Below the pieces are notes generated by a model, which searched no databases, was not told the origin of the DNA, and saw only the letters and a list, made by a program, of their open reading frames with translations. A stretch of 39,439 nucleotides of DNA, from assembly GCA_020724765.1 (NCBI GenBank), contig DYGJ01000003.1, positions 1 through 39,439 of the forward strand, read 5' to 3'. A program made the position numbers and the translations under genes. Shown one piece after another: positions 14,919-22,323 of this stretch; the stretch's first letter is position 1; the number at the start of each line of letters is the position of its first letter. Source of the stretch: Thermotoga sp. Its GTDB lineage: Bacteria; Bipolaricaulota; Bipolaricaulia; Bipolaricaulales; Bipolaricaulaceae.

Positions 14919-16067
14919 TTAGGGTTGAAGGACCTCGGGTGGGAGGATGCGGACCTCCCGTACCTCCGGGAACTGAAGCGCCGTCTTCTCGACCTGTGCC
15001 CGCAGGATCCCCGTCCGGCACGCCCCGCCCGAAGTCCTGTGCTCCGGATCCAAGAGCGACATGGTCAGCAGCCCGTCCTTGAGGAACACCACGCTCAACC
15101 TCACCCCAGGAAGGGGGTACTCCGAGGCGTAGCCCTCCTCGATCTCCCAGGGAAGGAGCCCTTGGCCGAGCAAGAGCTTCAGCTCCCCCTCGACGGGTTC
15201 GGCGTGGGTCGGCACCCAGCGGGCCAAGGGCATCACCGCTTCGGGACTACAGGCCATGGCGCCGTGGAGGAGCAGATCTACGCCGGCGTGGTAGGCGTAC
15301 ACGCGGACAACCCACACGTCGTCAGGAACCTGCCCGGAAGGAACGTCGGGAACACGCACCAGAAGGTCTCCCGCCACCCGATACTCGAACTCCCGATCCA
15401 CCAGCTTCAGGCGAACCACGTACCCCGACGTGATCATCTGGGCGTACATCATCCCCGGTTCGCGCACCCCGAGGCTCGTGTCCGCAAAGTCGCGGGCGAG
15501 AACCTCGACGATCTCGATCCTTCGTGCGCAGACGGCCAGGTCTTCGGCAAGAGAGGCTTGGGCCCACGCCGCCGCGCGGCGGGCCTCCGGGGCTGCTTGC
15601 CACGATGGCTCGTCGGCCCCGGCAACCATGAACGGGGGCAGAGGTTCAAGGAAACGCTGTGGGGCGATGAGAACCCTCTTTCCACCGGCATCCTCTGCCA
15701 CGGAGAAAGACACGACGGTGTACCCTTCGCAAGGGTCTCCCCATGTAAGCGTGTAGGCACCTACAGGGAGCCGGATCCGCCAGTCCGTGAACACGCGCTC
15801 CGCGCCGGGATCGAGGGTCAGGGTCTCAGAGAACGAGGCGACGATGCGCCACGATCCGACCTGCGGCACGAGCGACCAGCCGAGTTCGGCCGGCCGTTCG
15901 ACGTACCCCGCCGGGCCGACCGGAGCCACCCCGCACCGGATCCGGACGATCCCATCGGCCTCCATGCTCAGCCTGATGTCCGGACGCAGCGCTTCGACCA
16001 GCGGCCCCGCGGCCGCCGCCCACCCCACCAGTGCACACACGATGACCACCCATGCTCCGTACCTCAC
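14919..16067 (-). CDS. Secreted protein with C-terminal GerMN-like domain
   Basis: GTG at 16067 follows AAGGAGGTGCGGT and opens a signal peptide (MRYGAWVVIVCALVGWAAAA). The 382-residue product has an N-terminal half made of two beta-rich modules; the first (ADGIVRIRCGVAPVGPAGY to VAEDAGGKR) resembles intracellular-proteinase-inhibitor/BsuPI-like Ig folds. The last 90 residues (GELKLLLGQGLLPWEIEEGY, GVRLSVVFLKDGLLTMSLL, ILRAQVEKTALQFPEVREVR) match the GerMN pattern of a helix, a paired strand with KDG, and a helix ending in TxxQFPxVxxV. GerMN domains occur in envelope lipoproteins; here there is no lipobox Cys. It is convergent with the RibD-like gene (18-base gap). Confidence 0.75.
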   Translation of the reverse strand: MRYGAWVVIVCALVGWAAAAGPLVEALRPDIRLSMEADGIVRIRCGVAPVGPAGYVERPAELGWSLVPQVGSWRIVASFSETLTLDPGAERVFTDWRIRLPVGAYTLTWGDPCEGYTVVSFSVAEDAGGKRVLIAPQRFLEPLPPFMVAGADEPSWQAAPEARRAAAWAQASLAEDLAVCARRIEIVEVLARDFADTSLGVREPGMMYAQMITSGYVVRLKLVDREFEYRVAGDLLVRVPDVPSGQVPDDVWVVRVYAYHAGVDLLLHGAMACSPEAVMPLARWVPTHAEPVEGELKLLLGQGLLPWEIEEGYASEYPLPGVRLSVVFLKDGLLTMSLLDPEHRTSGGACRTGILRAQVEKTALQFPEVREVRILPPEVLQP

Positions 16068-16174
16068 ACCGCACCTCCTTGGGCGCGCCCTCGCGCTATC
16101 CGCTTCGCGTTCCAGCGCCGCGCCATCACGTTCCGAGTATAGGACAGATGCGCGCTCTGCCCAAGAGGCTGGTG

Positions 16175-16204
16175 TTGACGCTGGCCCGACCTCGGGAGTA
16201 GAGT
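16175..16204 (+). promoter_or_regulatory. Promoter of the AlkX-like gene (leaderless type)
   Basis: TTGACG (16175-16180) and TAGAGT (16199-16204) are 18 bases apart; the ATG at 16212 is 7 bases after the -10 box, so the mRNA should start at or near the ATG. Confidence 0.55.
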
Positions 16205-16211
16205 CGCGGAC

Positions 16212-17399
16212 ATGGCCCTAACCTGGTCACGGGAAGAGGCGCGGCTCTACCAACTCGCCGCGGTTGGATTGCACGGCAAGCGGTACTCCGAAGGAGAAGA
16301 AGGAATCCGTCAAGCATTCCGAGATCTGAGGGCGGTCCAGCTCGACCCGCTCCCTATCCTAGGGCGGAACCACGACCTCGTCCTCCAATCCCGCGTCATG
16401 GGCACGCATCCGGCGATGTTCCTCGACCTCCTGCACCGCGAGCGGTTGGGGTTCGAGTACTGGGACAAGATGTTGTGCGCGATCCCGATCGAGGAGTTTC
16501 CCTTGCTGCGGGCGCTCATGGAAGCAGGAGGGGAACGGTGGGAACAACAGCGCGAAGAACGCCTGGATCGAGACCACCCTGGAGCGAAGGACGCGGTGCT
16601 GAAGGCGATACGGGGAACTGGCCCTTTGTCCACAGCCGAGCTGAAGAAGCTCTCCGTGGCCCAAGGCGAACACCGGGGGTGGAAGACGACCCAGGCTGCG
16701 GGGGCGGCGCTTGAAGTCCTGTGGAACAAGGGCCGACTTTCCGTCTCCCATCGTGTGAACTACCGCCGGTACTTCGATCTCACGGAGAGGGTCGTCCCGC
16801 GACGAATCTTCTCCCAGGCCACCCCGAGCTGGGAGGGGTTCCTCCGCCATCTGCTGCGGAAACGGGTGGACATGGTGGGGCTTCTTCCCGCGGGCGGGGC
16901 GGCCGAGACGTGGATGTCGCTGCGTCAGGCCCGCAGCGATGGGTTGCCCCAACGGATGGCCGAACAGGGGGACCTGGCCTTGGTTCAGGTGGACGGGGTG
17001 CGCACCTTGTTCTACGCCCGACCCGACGCGGCGAAGGTCCTGCGCGCGGCAGAAAAGGCCTCGCTTGACGATCAGGCCAAGATGATCGCCCCGCTCGATC
17101 CCCTCCTATGGTGTCGGGACGCCCTGGCCAAGGTGTGGGGGTTCGCCTACGCGTGGGAGGTGTACAAGAAACCGGAGCAGCGCACCTACGGGTACTACGT
17201 GCTCCCCGTGCTCCACCGGGATCGGTTCGCGGGGCGGTTCGACGGGAAGTACGAGACGAAGACGAACACCCTCCATGTGCTCGGGTACTGGAAAGAACCG
17301 GACGGGTTTCCCCTCAAGCATCCGGCAATCCGCGACGCGTTCGGGCGGTTCCTCGACTACCTCGGGGGGAAGAAGATCGTCTGGCCCGCGCGCTCATAG
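16212..17399 (+). CDS. AlkX/YcaQ-type DNA glycosylase (HTH_42 family)
   Basis: The 395-residue product belongs to the winged-helix HTH_42 family of DNA glycosylases that remove bulky alkylated bases and unhook interstrand crosslinks. Near the N-terminus AVQLDPLPILGRNHDLVLQSR contains Gln43-Leu44-Asp45, the Q-hydrophobic-Asp catalytic motif of the YcaQ/AlkX branch (the AlkZ branch has Q-x-Q). The C-terminal region with DPLLWCRDALAKVWGF, YEVYKKPEQRTYGYYVLPVL-like residues and GRFDGKYE is also typical. Length is normal. It is monocistronic with its own promoter. It would protect the chromosome against crosslinking agents. Confidence 0.88.
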   Translation: MALTWSREEARLYQLAAVGLHGKRYSEGEEGIRQAFRDLRAVQLDPLPILGRNHDLVLQSRVMGTHPAMFLDLLHRERLGFEYWDKMLCAIPIEEFPLLRALMEAGGERWEQQREERLDRDHPGAKDAVLKAIRGTGPLSTAELKKLSVAQGEHRGWKTTQAAGAALEVLWNKGRLSVSHRVNYRRYFDLTERVVPRRIFSQATPSWEGFLRHLLRKRVDMVGLLPAGGAAETWMSLRQARSDGLPQRMAEQGDLALVQVDGVRTLFYARPDAAKVLRAAEKASLDDQAKMIAPLDPLLWCRDALAKVWGFAYAWEVYKKPEQRTYGYYVLPVLHRDRFAGRFDGKYETKTNTLHVLGYWKEPDGFPLKHPAIRDAFGRFLDYLGGKKIVWPARS

Positions 17400-17430
17400 C
17401 ACTGCGCTATCTCTGAAATGGGCGTTCGGC

Positions 17431-17553
17431 TGTAGCGGCGGGCTTCATGCCCGACGGCCGTTCGTCGCAGACGAGCTGCGACACTACAGAATCGTGGAAC
17501 AACCGTCGGACACGAGATCCGACGCTACGGAGACGGCGAATGCAGCTGCATTC
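17431..17553. repeat. Cluster of four consecutive small hairpins (structured intergenic repeat)
   Basis: Four perfect inverted repeats follow one another: CGGGC/GCCCG (17439-17453), GTCGCAG/CTGCGAC (17464-17482), GTCGGA/TCCGAC (17505-17523) and the 16-base perfect palindrome GAATGCAGCTGCATTC (17538-17553). The loops of the second and third both contain ACGAG. No frame with start and SD covers it. It looks like a MITE- or REP-type element that can fold as RNA or single-stranded DNA. Confidence 0.6.
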
Positions 17554-17601
17554 CAGCCGATCGTGCCGGGGCCTTGCCGTCGCCGAGGCGCCCCAAGGCG
17601 A

Positions 17602-17607
17602 TAGAAT
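17602..17607 (+). promoter_or_regulatory. Possible -10 box (TAGAAT)
   Basis: TAGAAT lies 28 bases before the ATG at 17636 and upstream of its SD; no -35 was recognised. Confidence 0.35.
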
Positions 17608-17635
17608 GCACCCGTATTCCAAGGAGGTGGATCGG

Positions 17636-18022
17636 ATGAGATTACTGACACGGGTTGTTGCTGGCGGTGGAGTAGCGGCGTTCTTCTTCTTTTCCTGGGT
17701 TATCATGATGCTCTGGAACAGCATCGTCGTGGGGCATCTCGGCCTAGCGGTTCCTCTGTCGTACCTGCAGACGTGCGGGCTGTGGTTCATGATCATTCTC
17801 CTCTTCGCCTGGACCGGGATCGGCGTGCGGTGGCAGTTCCGCAAGGTGTGGTACCCCGAGCGTCGGAGCGAGGACTTCGGCCGCGACATCGAGCGGAAGA
17901 TCAAGAGCGGCTTCACCCGTTGGGTCGGCGCAGAGAAGGATATGGACTGGGACGAGCTCGGGGAGAAGATCGAGAAGAAGATCAAGTCACGCATCAAGGA
18001 CTGGCTCGCTGAGGAAGGCTGA
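17636..18022 (+). CDS. Small membrane protein with cytoplasmic amphipathic tail
   Basis: ATG at 17636 is supported by AAGGAGGTGGATCGG; an in-frame ATG at 17606 is possible but has no SD. The 128-residue product has two hydrophobic segments (VAAFFFFSWVIMMLWNSIVV and LQTCGLWFMIILLFAWTGI) connected by a short loop. A highly charged C-terminal half follows (RRSEDFGRDIERKIKSGF, DELGEKIEKKIKSRIKDWL) that looks helical and amphipathic, so a coiled coil or membrane-surface helix is likely. No family recognised. The hairpin cluster lies directly upstream. Confidence 0.75.
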   Translation: MRLLTRVVAGGGVAAFFFFSWVIMMLWNSIVVGHLGLAVPLSYLQTCGLWFMIILLFAWTGIGVRWQFRKVWYPERRSEDFGRDIERKIKSGFTRWVGAEKDMDWDELGEKIEKKIKSRIKDWLAEEG

Positions 18023-18125
18023 TCGGGGTAGCGAACCAGGAGAACAACACTGCAGAAGGACAGCGGGACAGCTCCCGACTCCGCCCTTTCTTGCTTCCTC
18101 CGGGGCGCTCCCTCGGCGGGTGCTG

Positions 18126-19391
18126 CTACTCGTCGCGGCGAACGGTGAGGCGCGACCGTTCCTGAGCTACGACCCTAACCCGGTCGCCCTGGCGCACGGG
18201 GTCGCCCTCGGCGCGGGCCCGCCAGTACTCGCCCCTCACGAGCACCCAGCCTTCCGGATCGAGGTCGTCTTTGGCCACACCGGACAGGCCGACCATCGTC
18301 GTGAGAGATCGCGGCCTTCGGCGCTGGGCGAGAAGTCCCTTCGAGGCGATGAACAGGAAAAGCAGCGTCACCGTCCCCACCGTGGCGGCGACGGTGATCC
18401 ACGATAGCCGCAGCGGTGTTCCCTCGAGCTCGAACAACGAGAACGACCCGATGAGAAGGCTCACCACGCCGCCGGTGGTGAGGATCCCGTCGGTGGGGGT
18501 GAACACGTCCAGCACCATCAGCAGAACCCCGAACAGGATCAGGCCCATTCCGACGAAGCTGATGGGGAGGATCTGCAGGCCGAGCAGGGCGAGCAAGAGC
18601 GAGATCCCGCCTCCGACGAGGCCGATCCCGATCCCCGGGGTGAAGAACTCGTAGATCAGGCCGTACAGCCCGAGCATGAGGAGGATGTAGACAAGGTTCG
18701 GGTCGGCGAGGTAGGAGAACAGCCGGTCCTTGAACGTCATCCCGATTTCCCGCACGGGCAGGCCTGTGGTGTGCAAGACACGCCCGTCGGGGAGGGCGTA
18801 GCCATCGAGCGCGGCGAGGAGGGCGGAGAAGGAATCGGCGATGAGCTCGATCACGCCCAGGTCGAGGGCCTCGGTGGCCGTCAGCGTGGCAGATTCCCGC
18901 ACGGCCCGCTCCGCCCAGTCGGCGTTCCGGCCCCTCAATTCAGCGACAGAACGGATCCGCGCCACCGCGTCGTTCACCGCCTTCTGAACGATGGGATCGT
19001 CTTCCGTGGCCGACTCCCCGGTGATCGCCACCGGGTGAGCGGCGCCGGTGCTTGTGCCGCGGGCCATCGCCGCCAGGTCGGCGGAGATGAGGATGAACGT
19101 GCCGGCGGACGCGGCCCGCGCCCCTGGCGGCCCAATCCAAACTGCCACCGGGACCTCGGAGGCGAGGATCGACTCCATGATCTCCTTCATCGCCGTGTCG
19201 AGGCCGCCCGGGGTGTCGAGGACCAGCACGACAAGCGATGCGCCGACGCGGTTGGCTTCCGCCAGGCCGCGCACGACGTAGCTGCTCGTGGCCGGGTTCA
19301 CCGTCCCATCGAGGGACAGCCGCACCACCTCCCCTGCTGCGGACAGGAAGGCCATCAGCACAGCAACCGCCACGATCACAGACCGACGCAT
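18126..19391 (-). CDS. nfeD: NfeD-type membrane serine protease (ClpP-class)
   Basis: The 421-residue product has a signal segment (VIVAVAVLMAFLSAAG) and a ClpP/crotonase-like protease domain. Candidate catalytic residues are Ser95 in ARAASAGTF and Lys137 in IVQKAVND, the Ser-Lys pair pattern known from the archaeal PH1510 protease. Four or five membrane helices follow (LVYILLMLGLYGLIYEFF, GLVGGGISLLLALLGL, GMGLILFGVLLMVLDV), then a C-terminal OB-fold (GLSGVAKDDLDPEGWVLVRG). This is the full-length NfeD layout. Partners are usually stomatin/SPFH proteins, none of which is visible here. The ATG at 19391 was chosen for the signal peptide. It is divergent from the mrp operon, with 108 bases between starts. 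Confidence 0.9.
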   Translation of the reverse strand: MRRSVIVAVAVLMAFLSAAGEVVRLSLDGTVNPATSSYVVRGLAEANRVGASLVVLVLDTPGGLDTAMKEIMESILASEVPVAVWIGPPGARAASAGTFILISADLAAMARGTSTGAAHPVAITGESATEDDPIVQKAVNDAVARIRSVAELRGRNADWAERAVRESATLTATEALDLGVIELIADSFSALLAALDGYALPDGRVLHTTGLPVREIGMTFKDRLFSYLADPNLVYILLMLGLYGLIYEFFTPGIGIGLVGGGISLLLALLGLQILPISFVGMGLILFGVLLMVLDVFTPTDGILTTGGVVSLLIGSFSLFELEGTPLRLSWITVAATVGTVTLLFLFIASKGLLAQRRRPRSLTTMVGLSGVAKDDLDPEGWVLVRGEYWRARAEGDPVRQGDRVRVVAQERSRLTVRRDE

Positions 19392-19399
19392 CGCCTCCC

Positions 19400-19405
19400 A
19401 TTGTA
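19400..19405 (-). promoter_or_regulatory. -10 box (TACAAT) of nfeD, leaderless type
   Basis: On the minus strand TACAAT ends 8 bases before the nfeD ATG. A GGGAGG between them is only 2 bases from the ATG, too close for a normal SD, so a leaderless start is likely. No clear -35. Confidence 0.45.
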
Positions 19406-19486
19406 ACGACCCGGGGCGTTGCGATCTGCCCCTGCCCATCTGCGCGGAGCCCATCGAGAGGAATCTGGAGAACGGGGAACGTCCGC

Positions 19487-19492
19487 TATACT
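19487..19492 (+). promoter_or_regulatory. -10 box (TATACT) of the mrp operon, leaderless type
   Basis: TATACT ends 7 bases before the mrpE ATG at 19500 and the gene has no SD. The -35 region is weak. Confidence 0.5.
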
Positions 19493-19499
19493 TGCCCCG

Positions 19500-19979
19500 A
19501 TGAGGCGCTGGATCGGCGGGATCGTGGTCGGGGGGCTTCTGTGGGGGATGTGGGTCCTCCTCTGGCGGGGGGCCGCATGGCCGATCCTGGCGCTGGGGGG
19601 CCTGTTCCCGGTGGCCACCCTCGGGGCCACGAAGGCGGGCACCCTGCCGATGGACTTCCCCCTCTCGGCTTGGTTCCGCCTGGACCTGTGGCTGGCGTTC
19701 GCGGGCACGGTGTGTGCTCTCGTCGTCGCGGCCGTAGCCCGCACAGGGTGGGCGATCCTCACCGGCCGCGTTCGGTCCGGGATCATCGCCATTCCGATCC
19801 GCGTCCGGTCGGAGATGGGGCAGCTCCTCCTCTTGTGGGCGATCACGATCACGCCGGGGACGATTGCCCTGCTTGTGGAGGAGGACACGGCCTACGTGCA
19901 CTGCCTGCATCGACCCTCAGGCCCGTGCCTGTCGGGAACCACGCTCGTCGAGAACCTGCTCGTGAGGCTGTGGGGATGA
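19500..19979 (+). CDS. mrpE: Na+/H+ antiporter subunit E (MrpE/MnhE/MbhA-like)
   Basis: The 159-residue product fits subunit E of Mrp/Mnh antiporters (MbhA in membrane-bound hydrogenases). Two N-terminal hydrophobic segments (IGGIVVGGLLWGMWVLLW, WPILALGGLFPVATLG) and a further one precede a conserved region, IPIRVRSEMGQLLLLWAITI, TPGTIALLVEEDTAYVHCL. The T-P-G-T motif is the family hallmark. ATG at 19500 is preferred over upstream in-frame codons because the -10 box ends 7 bases before it and hydrophobic sequence begins there. First gene of an eight-gene operon; its TGA overlaps the ATG of mrpF (ATGA). Confidence 0.88.
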   Translation: MRRWIGGIVVGGLLWGMWVLLWRGAAWPILALGGLFPVATLGATKAGTLPMDFPLSAWFRLDLWLAFAGTVCALVVAAVARTGWAILTGRVRSGIIAIPIRVRSEMGQLLLLWAITITPGTIALLVEEDTAYVHCLHRPSGPCLSGTTLVENLLVRLWG

Positions 19980-20227
19980 GAACCGCTGTGTTGGTCGCCC
20001 TTGTCTTCACCGCGCTCCCCCCGCTAGGGAGGCTGTGGTTGGGGCCCACCCTGTGGGATCGTCTGACGGGCGCGGCGTCGCTCAACGTGCGGGTGACCCT
20101 CGCGTTGGCGGCGGAAGCCGCGTTCGCTGGGCACGGAATCCTCCTCGACGTGGCGCTCGCGTATGCCGTGCTGGGATTTCTGGGCACCGTCCTCGTCGCC
20201 CGGTTCGGGGAACGGGGGCAACGGTGA
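19976..20227 (+). CDS. mrpF: Antiporter subunit F (MrpF/MnhF/MbhB-like)
   Basis: The 83-residue product has three membrane segments and the subunit F core: LGPTLWDRLTGAASLNVRVT (the family has GPTxxDRxxAxxxxxxxx) followed by a DVALAYAVLGFLGTVLVARF strand-helix. Start ATG overlaps the stop of mrpE (ATGA) and the stop overlaps the start of mrpG (GTGA), both signs of coupled translation. Subunit F is a small structural membrane subunit of the antiporter. Confidence 0.88.
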   Translation: MRTAVLVALVFTALPPLGRLWLGPTLWDRLTGAASLNVRVTLALAAEAAFAGHGILLDVALAYAVLGFLGTVLVARFGERGQR

Positions 20228-20508
20228 TTGGAACCGTCCTCCTTATCGCCGGGTTGGCCCTCCTGTTCCTGAGCGGCGTGGGGCTGCTGCGCTTTCGTGG
20301 GCCGTACGAGCGGCTCCAAGCCTCGGGGGTAGGCGACATCGGGGGAGCGGTTCTGTTCCTGGTGGGGTTGGTCGTGCGCTTGGGTTGGGAGGCGACCGGG
20401 GGGATACTCGTCGCCCTGACCGTGTTCTTCGTGTTTACGGGGCCTCTCTCGACCCACGCCATCGCCAAGGGCGCGTTCGTGCGCGGCGAGCGCCCCCACG
20501 AGGAGTAA
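20224..20508 (+). CDS. mrpG: Antiporter subunit G (MrpG/MnhG/MbhC-like)
   Basis: GTG at 20224 overlaps the mrpF stop and begins IGTVLLIAGLALLFLSGVGL. The 94-residue product carries the subunit G signature LLRFRGPYERLQASGVGDIG (family: GxxRxPDxYxRxHAxxxxxxxG) and FTGPLSTHAIAKGA (family: PxxAHAIxRAA). Three membrane helices. Normal length. It lies 6 bases before the next gene of the operon. Confidence 0.9.
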   Translation: MIGTVLLIAGLALLFLSGVGLLRFRGPYERLQASGVGDIGGAVLFLVGLVVRLGWEATGGILVALTVFFVFTGPLSTHAIAKGAFVRGERPHEE

Positions 20509-20514
20509 GGCGGC

Positions 20515-21327
20515 ATGGGCGCAATCCTCTTCTCGGCGCTAACCCTGGCCCTTGCCGTGTTCGCCCTCACCCAGCGTCGGCTCTTGTGGGGGGTGATCGG
20601 GGTCGGCGCGCACTCGCTGGCGCTGGCCGGTGTGTACCTGTTCCTCGCCGCTCCCGACGTCGCCCTCACCCAAGCCGCGATCGGGTTCGGCCTCGTCACG
20701 TTCATCTACCTCCTCGCGTTGCGCCGCACGGGAAAGCTGACCGTGGTGGCCGTAGAGACGCCGCCCCTTCTCCACCAGGAGGGGCAGCGGGTGGCGGGGT
20801 TGGAGTGGGAGATCCTGTCCCGGTTCGGCCGACACCTCCACCAGGACGTCGAGGTGCTGTGGGTGACGCGAGCGGAGATCCCACGCCTCCTCCGCGCAGG
20901 TGAGGCCGACATCGGAGCGGGAGGGTTTCTCCCACGGTCGGAAGACAGAGTCCTTCTCTCCCGCCCCCTCGTGCCGACACGGATCGTCACCGTGCGCTGC
21001 GCCCCAGGACCCCTCGGGGCGGTGGCCGGAGACCGGGGTGAGGACCACCTCCCTGCTGACAGAGCGACGTACGAGGATCACAGGGAGCTGGCTTCCGCTC
21101 TCGGCGCGGGCGAGGTCGGCGGCGTGGTGGCCGATCTGCTCCACGTTCGGCAATGGATCCTCAGCGGCGAGGTTCAGCCCAGCAAGACCTCGGACCAGGA
21201 GGAAACTTCGTTCCGATTCGCAGTCGCCCCGGGTGAGGAGGACGTCCACCAGGCGCTGGACGCGTTCCTTGCCGAACTGGAGGCGAACGGGGAGCTGGCC
21301 CAACTGGTGCGGAGGTACGTCGGATGA
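20515..21327 (+). CDS. MbhD/DUF4040 antiporter subunit fused to a family-3 periplasmic solute-binding domain
   Basis: The 270-residue product is a fusion. Residues 1-73 are the MbhD/DUF4040 module (equivalent to part of the MrpA C-terminus): three membrane segments with YLFLAAPDVALTQAAIGFGL, the APDVALTxAAxG hallmark. From about 74 to the end it reads as a complete SBP_bac_3 domain: KLTVVAVETPPLLHQEGQRV opening strand, GLEWEILSRFG, LLRAGEADIGAGGFLPRSED, LSRPLVPTRIVTVRC, LGAGEVGGVVAD, and a closing helix ALDAFLAELEANGELAQLV. It resembles amino-acid-binding proteins and the MltF sensor domain. Ordinary MbhD proteins end after the membrane part. The binding domain is probably extracytoplasmic, placing a ligand sensor or gate on the antiporter. 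The ligand is unknown. The stop overlaps the next start (ATGA). Confidence 0.85.
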   Translation: MGAILFSALTLALAVFALTQRRLLWGVIGVGAHSLALAGVYLFLAAPDVALTQAAIGFGLVTFIYLLALRRTGKLTVVAVETPPLLHQEGQRVAGLEWEILSRFGRHLHQDVEVLWVTRAEIPRLLRAGEADIGAGGFLPRSEDRVLLSRPLVPTRIVTVRCAPGPLGAVAGDRGEDHLPADRATYEDHRELASALGAGEVGGVVADLLHVRQWILSGEVQPSKTSDQEETSFRFAVAPGEEDVHQALDAFLAELEANGELAQLVRRYVG

Positions 21328-21962
21328 GAGTCCTGGCCGCTCTCTCTCTGCTGGTGCTGATGGGTCTGCTTGCCCTCGGCGTGAGCGGGGTGTTCCCGCG
21401 GCCCGCGCTCCCGCCCATGGACGAGGTAGCCGCGGAGTGGGGCGCGAAGAACGTGGTCGCAGCGATCGTCCTTGGTGTCCGGCTGTGGGACACGTTGTTC
21501 GAGATCCTCGTCTACGCGATGACGATGGTCGGCGTAAAACTCGGGCTGCGCCTCCTGCGCTGGGAGCACGCGATTCCGCCGATCCGCGAGACCCCGCTCC
21601 TGCGGCGGTCGGCCGACCTCCTTCTCGGTCCCATCGTGGTGTTCGCCCTTTACGTGGCAGTGAGCGGGCACCTCGGTCCGGGCGGCGGGTTCCCAGCGGG
21701 GGCGATCCTGGGGACGGCGCTCCTGCTCCTGGCGTTGGCCAAGGGTGTAGAGCGGTTGAGCGCGGAGATCCACGAGCCCTCCCTGGAGTGGGCCGAGTAC
21801 GGGGCGATCGTGGCCATCCTCGCCGTGGCCGGGGGCCTGCTTCTCGTGGGCCGCCGCGGGAGCGGATACCTGATCGCAGCGAACGTCCTCATCGCTCTCG
21901 AGGTGGGAATCGGCGCCTGGGTGGTGCTTCACCGGTTCGCGAGTTCGCGGGGGGAGGTGTAA
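21324..21962 (+). CDS. mrpB: MbhE-MrpB fused antiporter subunit
   Basis: The 212-residue product joins two modules. Residues 1-95 match MbhE (the last part of the MrpA C-terminus): WGAKNVVAAIVLGVRLWDTL and FEILVYAMTMVGVKL, keeping the N-V-V-x-A-I and the Asp and Glu of the family. Residues 100-212 match MnhB/MrpB: LLGPIVVFALYVAVSGHLGP, GGGFPAGAILGTALLLLALA and further helices. This E-B fusion is common where MrpA is split. It starts by ATGA overlap with the solute-binding-domain fusion and is followed by mrpC. Confidence 0.85.
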   Translation: MRVLAALSLLVLMGLLALGVSGVFPRPALPPMDEVAAEWGAKNVVAAIVLGVRLWDTLFEILVYAMTMVGVKLGLRLLRWEHAIPPIRETPLLRRSADLLLGPIVVFALYVAVSGHLGPGGGFPAGAILGTALLLLALAKGVERLSAEIHEPSLEWAEYGAIVAILAVAGGLLLVGRRGSGYLIAANVLIALEVGIGAWVVLHRFASSRGEV

Positions 21963-21963
21963 C

Positions 21964-22323
21964 GTGGAAGGTTTGGCAGCGGTAGCGCTGGCGATCGCCT
22001 TGGCGGGATTGGGGTTCTGGAACCTTATCGTGCGACGGAACCTCATTTGGAAGCTTCTCGGTCTGAATGTAGCCGCGAGCGGGGCGATTTTGTTCCTCGT
22101 CGCGCTCGCCCATCGGCCGGGAGCGCGGCCGCCGATCGTCGGCCTCGGGCCGGGCCCGTCCGCCGATCCGCTGCCCCACGCCCTGGTTCTGACCGCGATC
22201 GTGATCGATTTTGCGACGTTGGCGCTGGCCCTCGTGTACGTGATTTTTCTCACCGAACACCGCCACACCCAGGACGTCGAGCGACTGGAGCGCGACGAGG
22301 AGCGCGGGTGGCCGCAGCCCTAA
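21964..22323 (+). CDS. mrpC: Antiporter subunit C (MrpC/MnhC/MbhG, NuoK-like)
   Basis: GTG at 21964 has GGGGGAGGTGTAAC directly upstream, across the end of mrpB. The 119-residue product is a NuoK-like three-helix protein: LGFWNLIVRRNLIWKLLGLN first helix with the family's G-x-Y/W-x-x-x-x-x-x-x-I-R-x-L-I-G-L pattern, VAASGAILFLVALAH, and DPLPHALVLTAIVIDFATLA (family: DPLPQALVLTAIVI). A charged tail (HRHTQDVERLERDEE) ends it. Its last 16 bases overlap the mrpD start. Confidence 0.9.
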   Translation: MEGLAAVALAIALAGLGFWNLIVRRNLIWKLLGLNVAASGAILFLVALAHRPGARPPIVGLGPGPSADPLPHALVLTAIVIDFATLALALVYVIFLTEHRHTQDVERLERDEERGWPQP

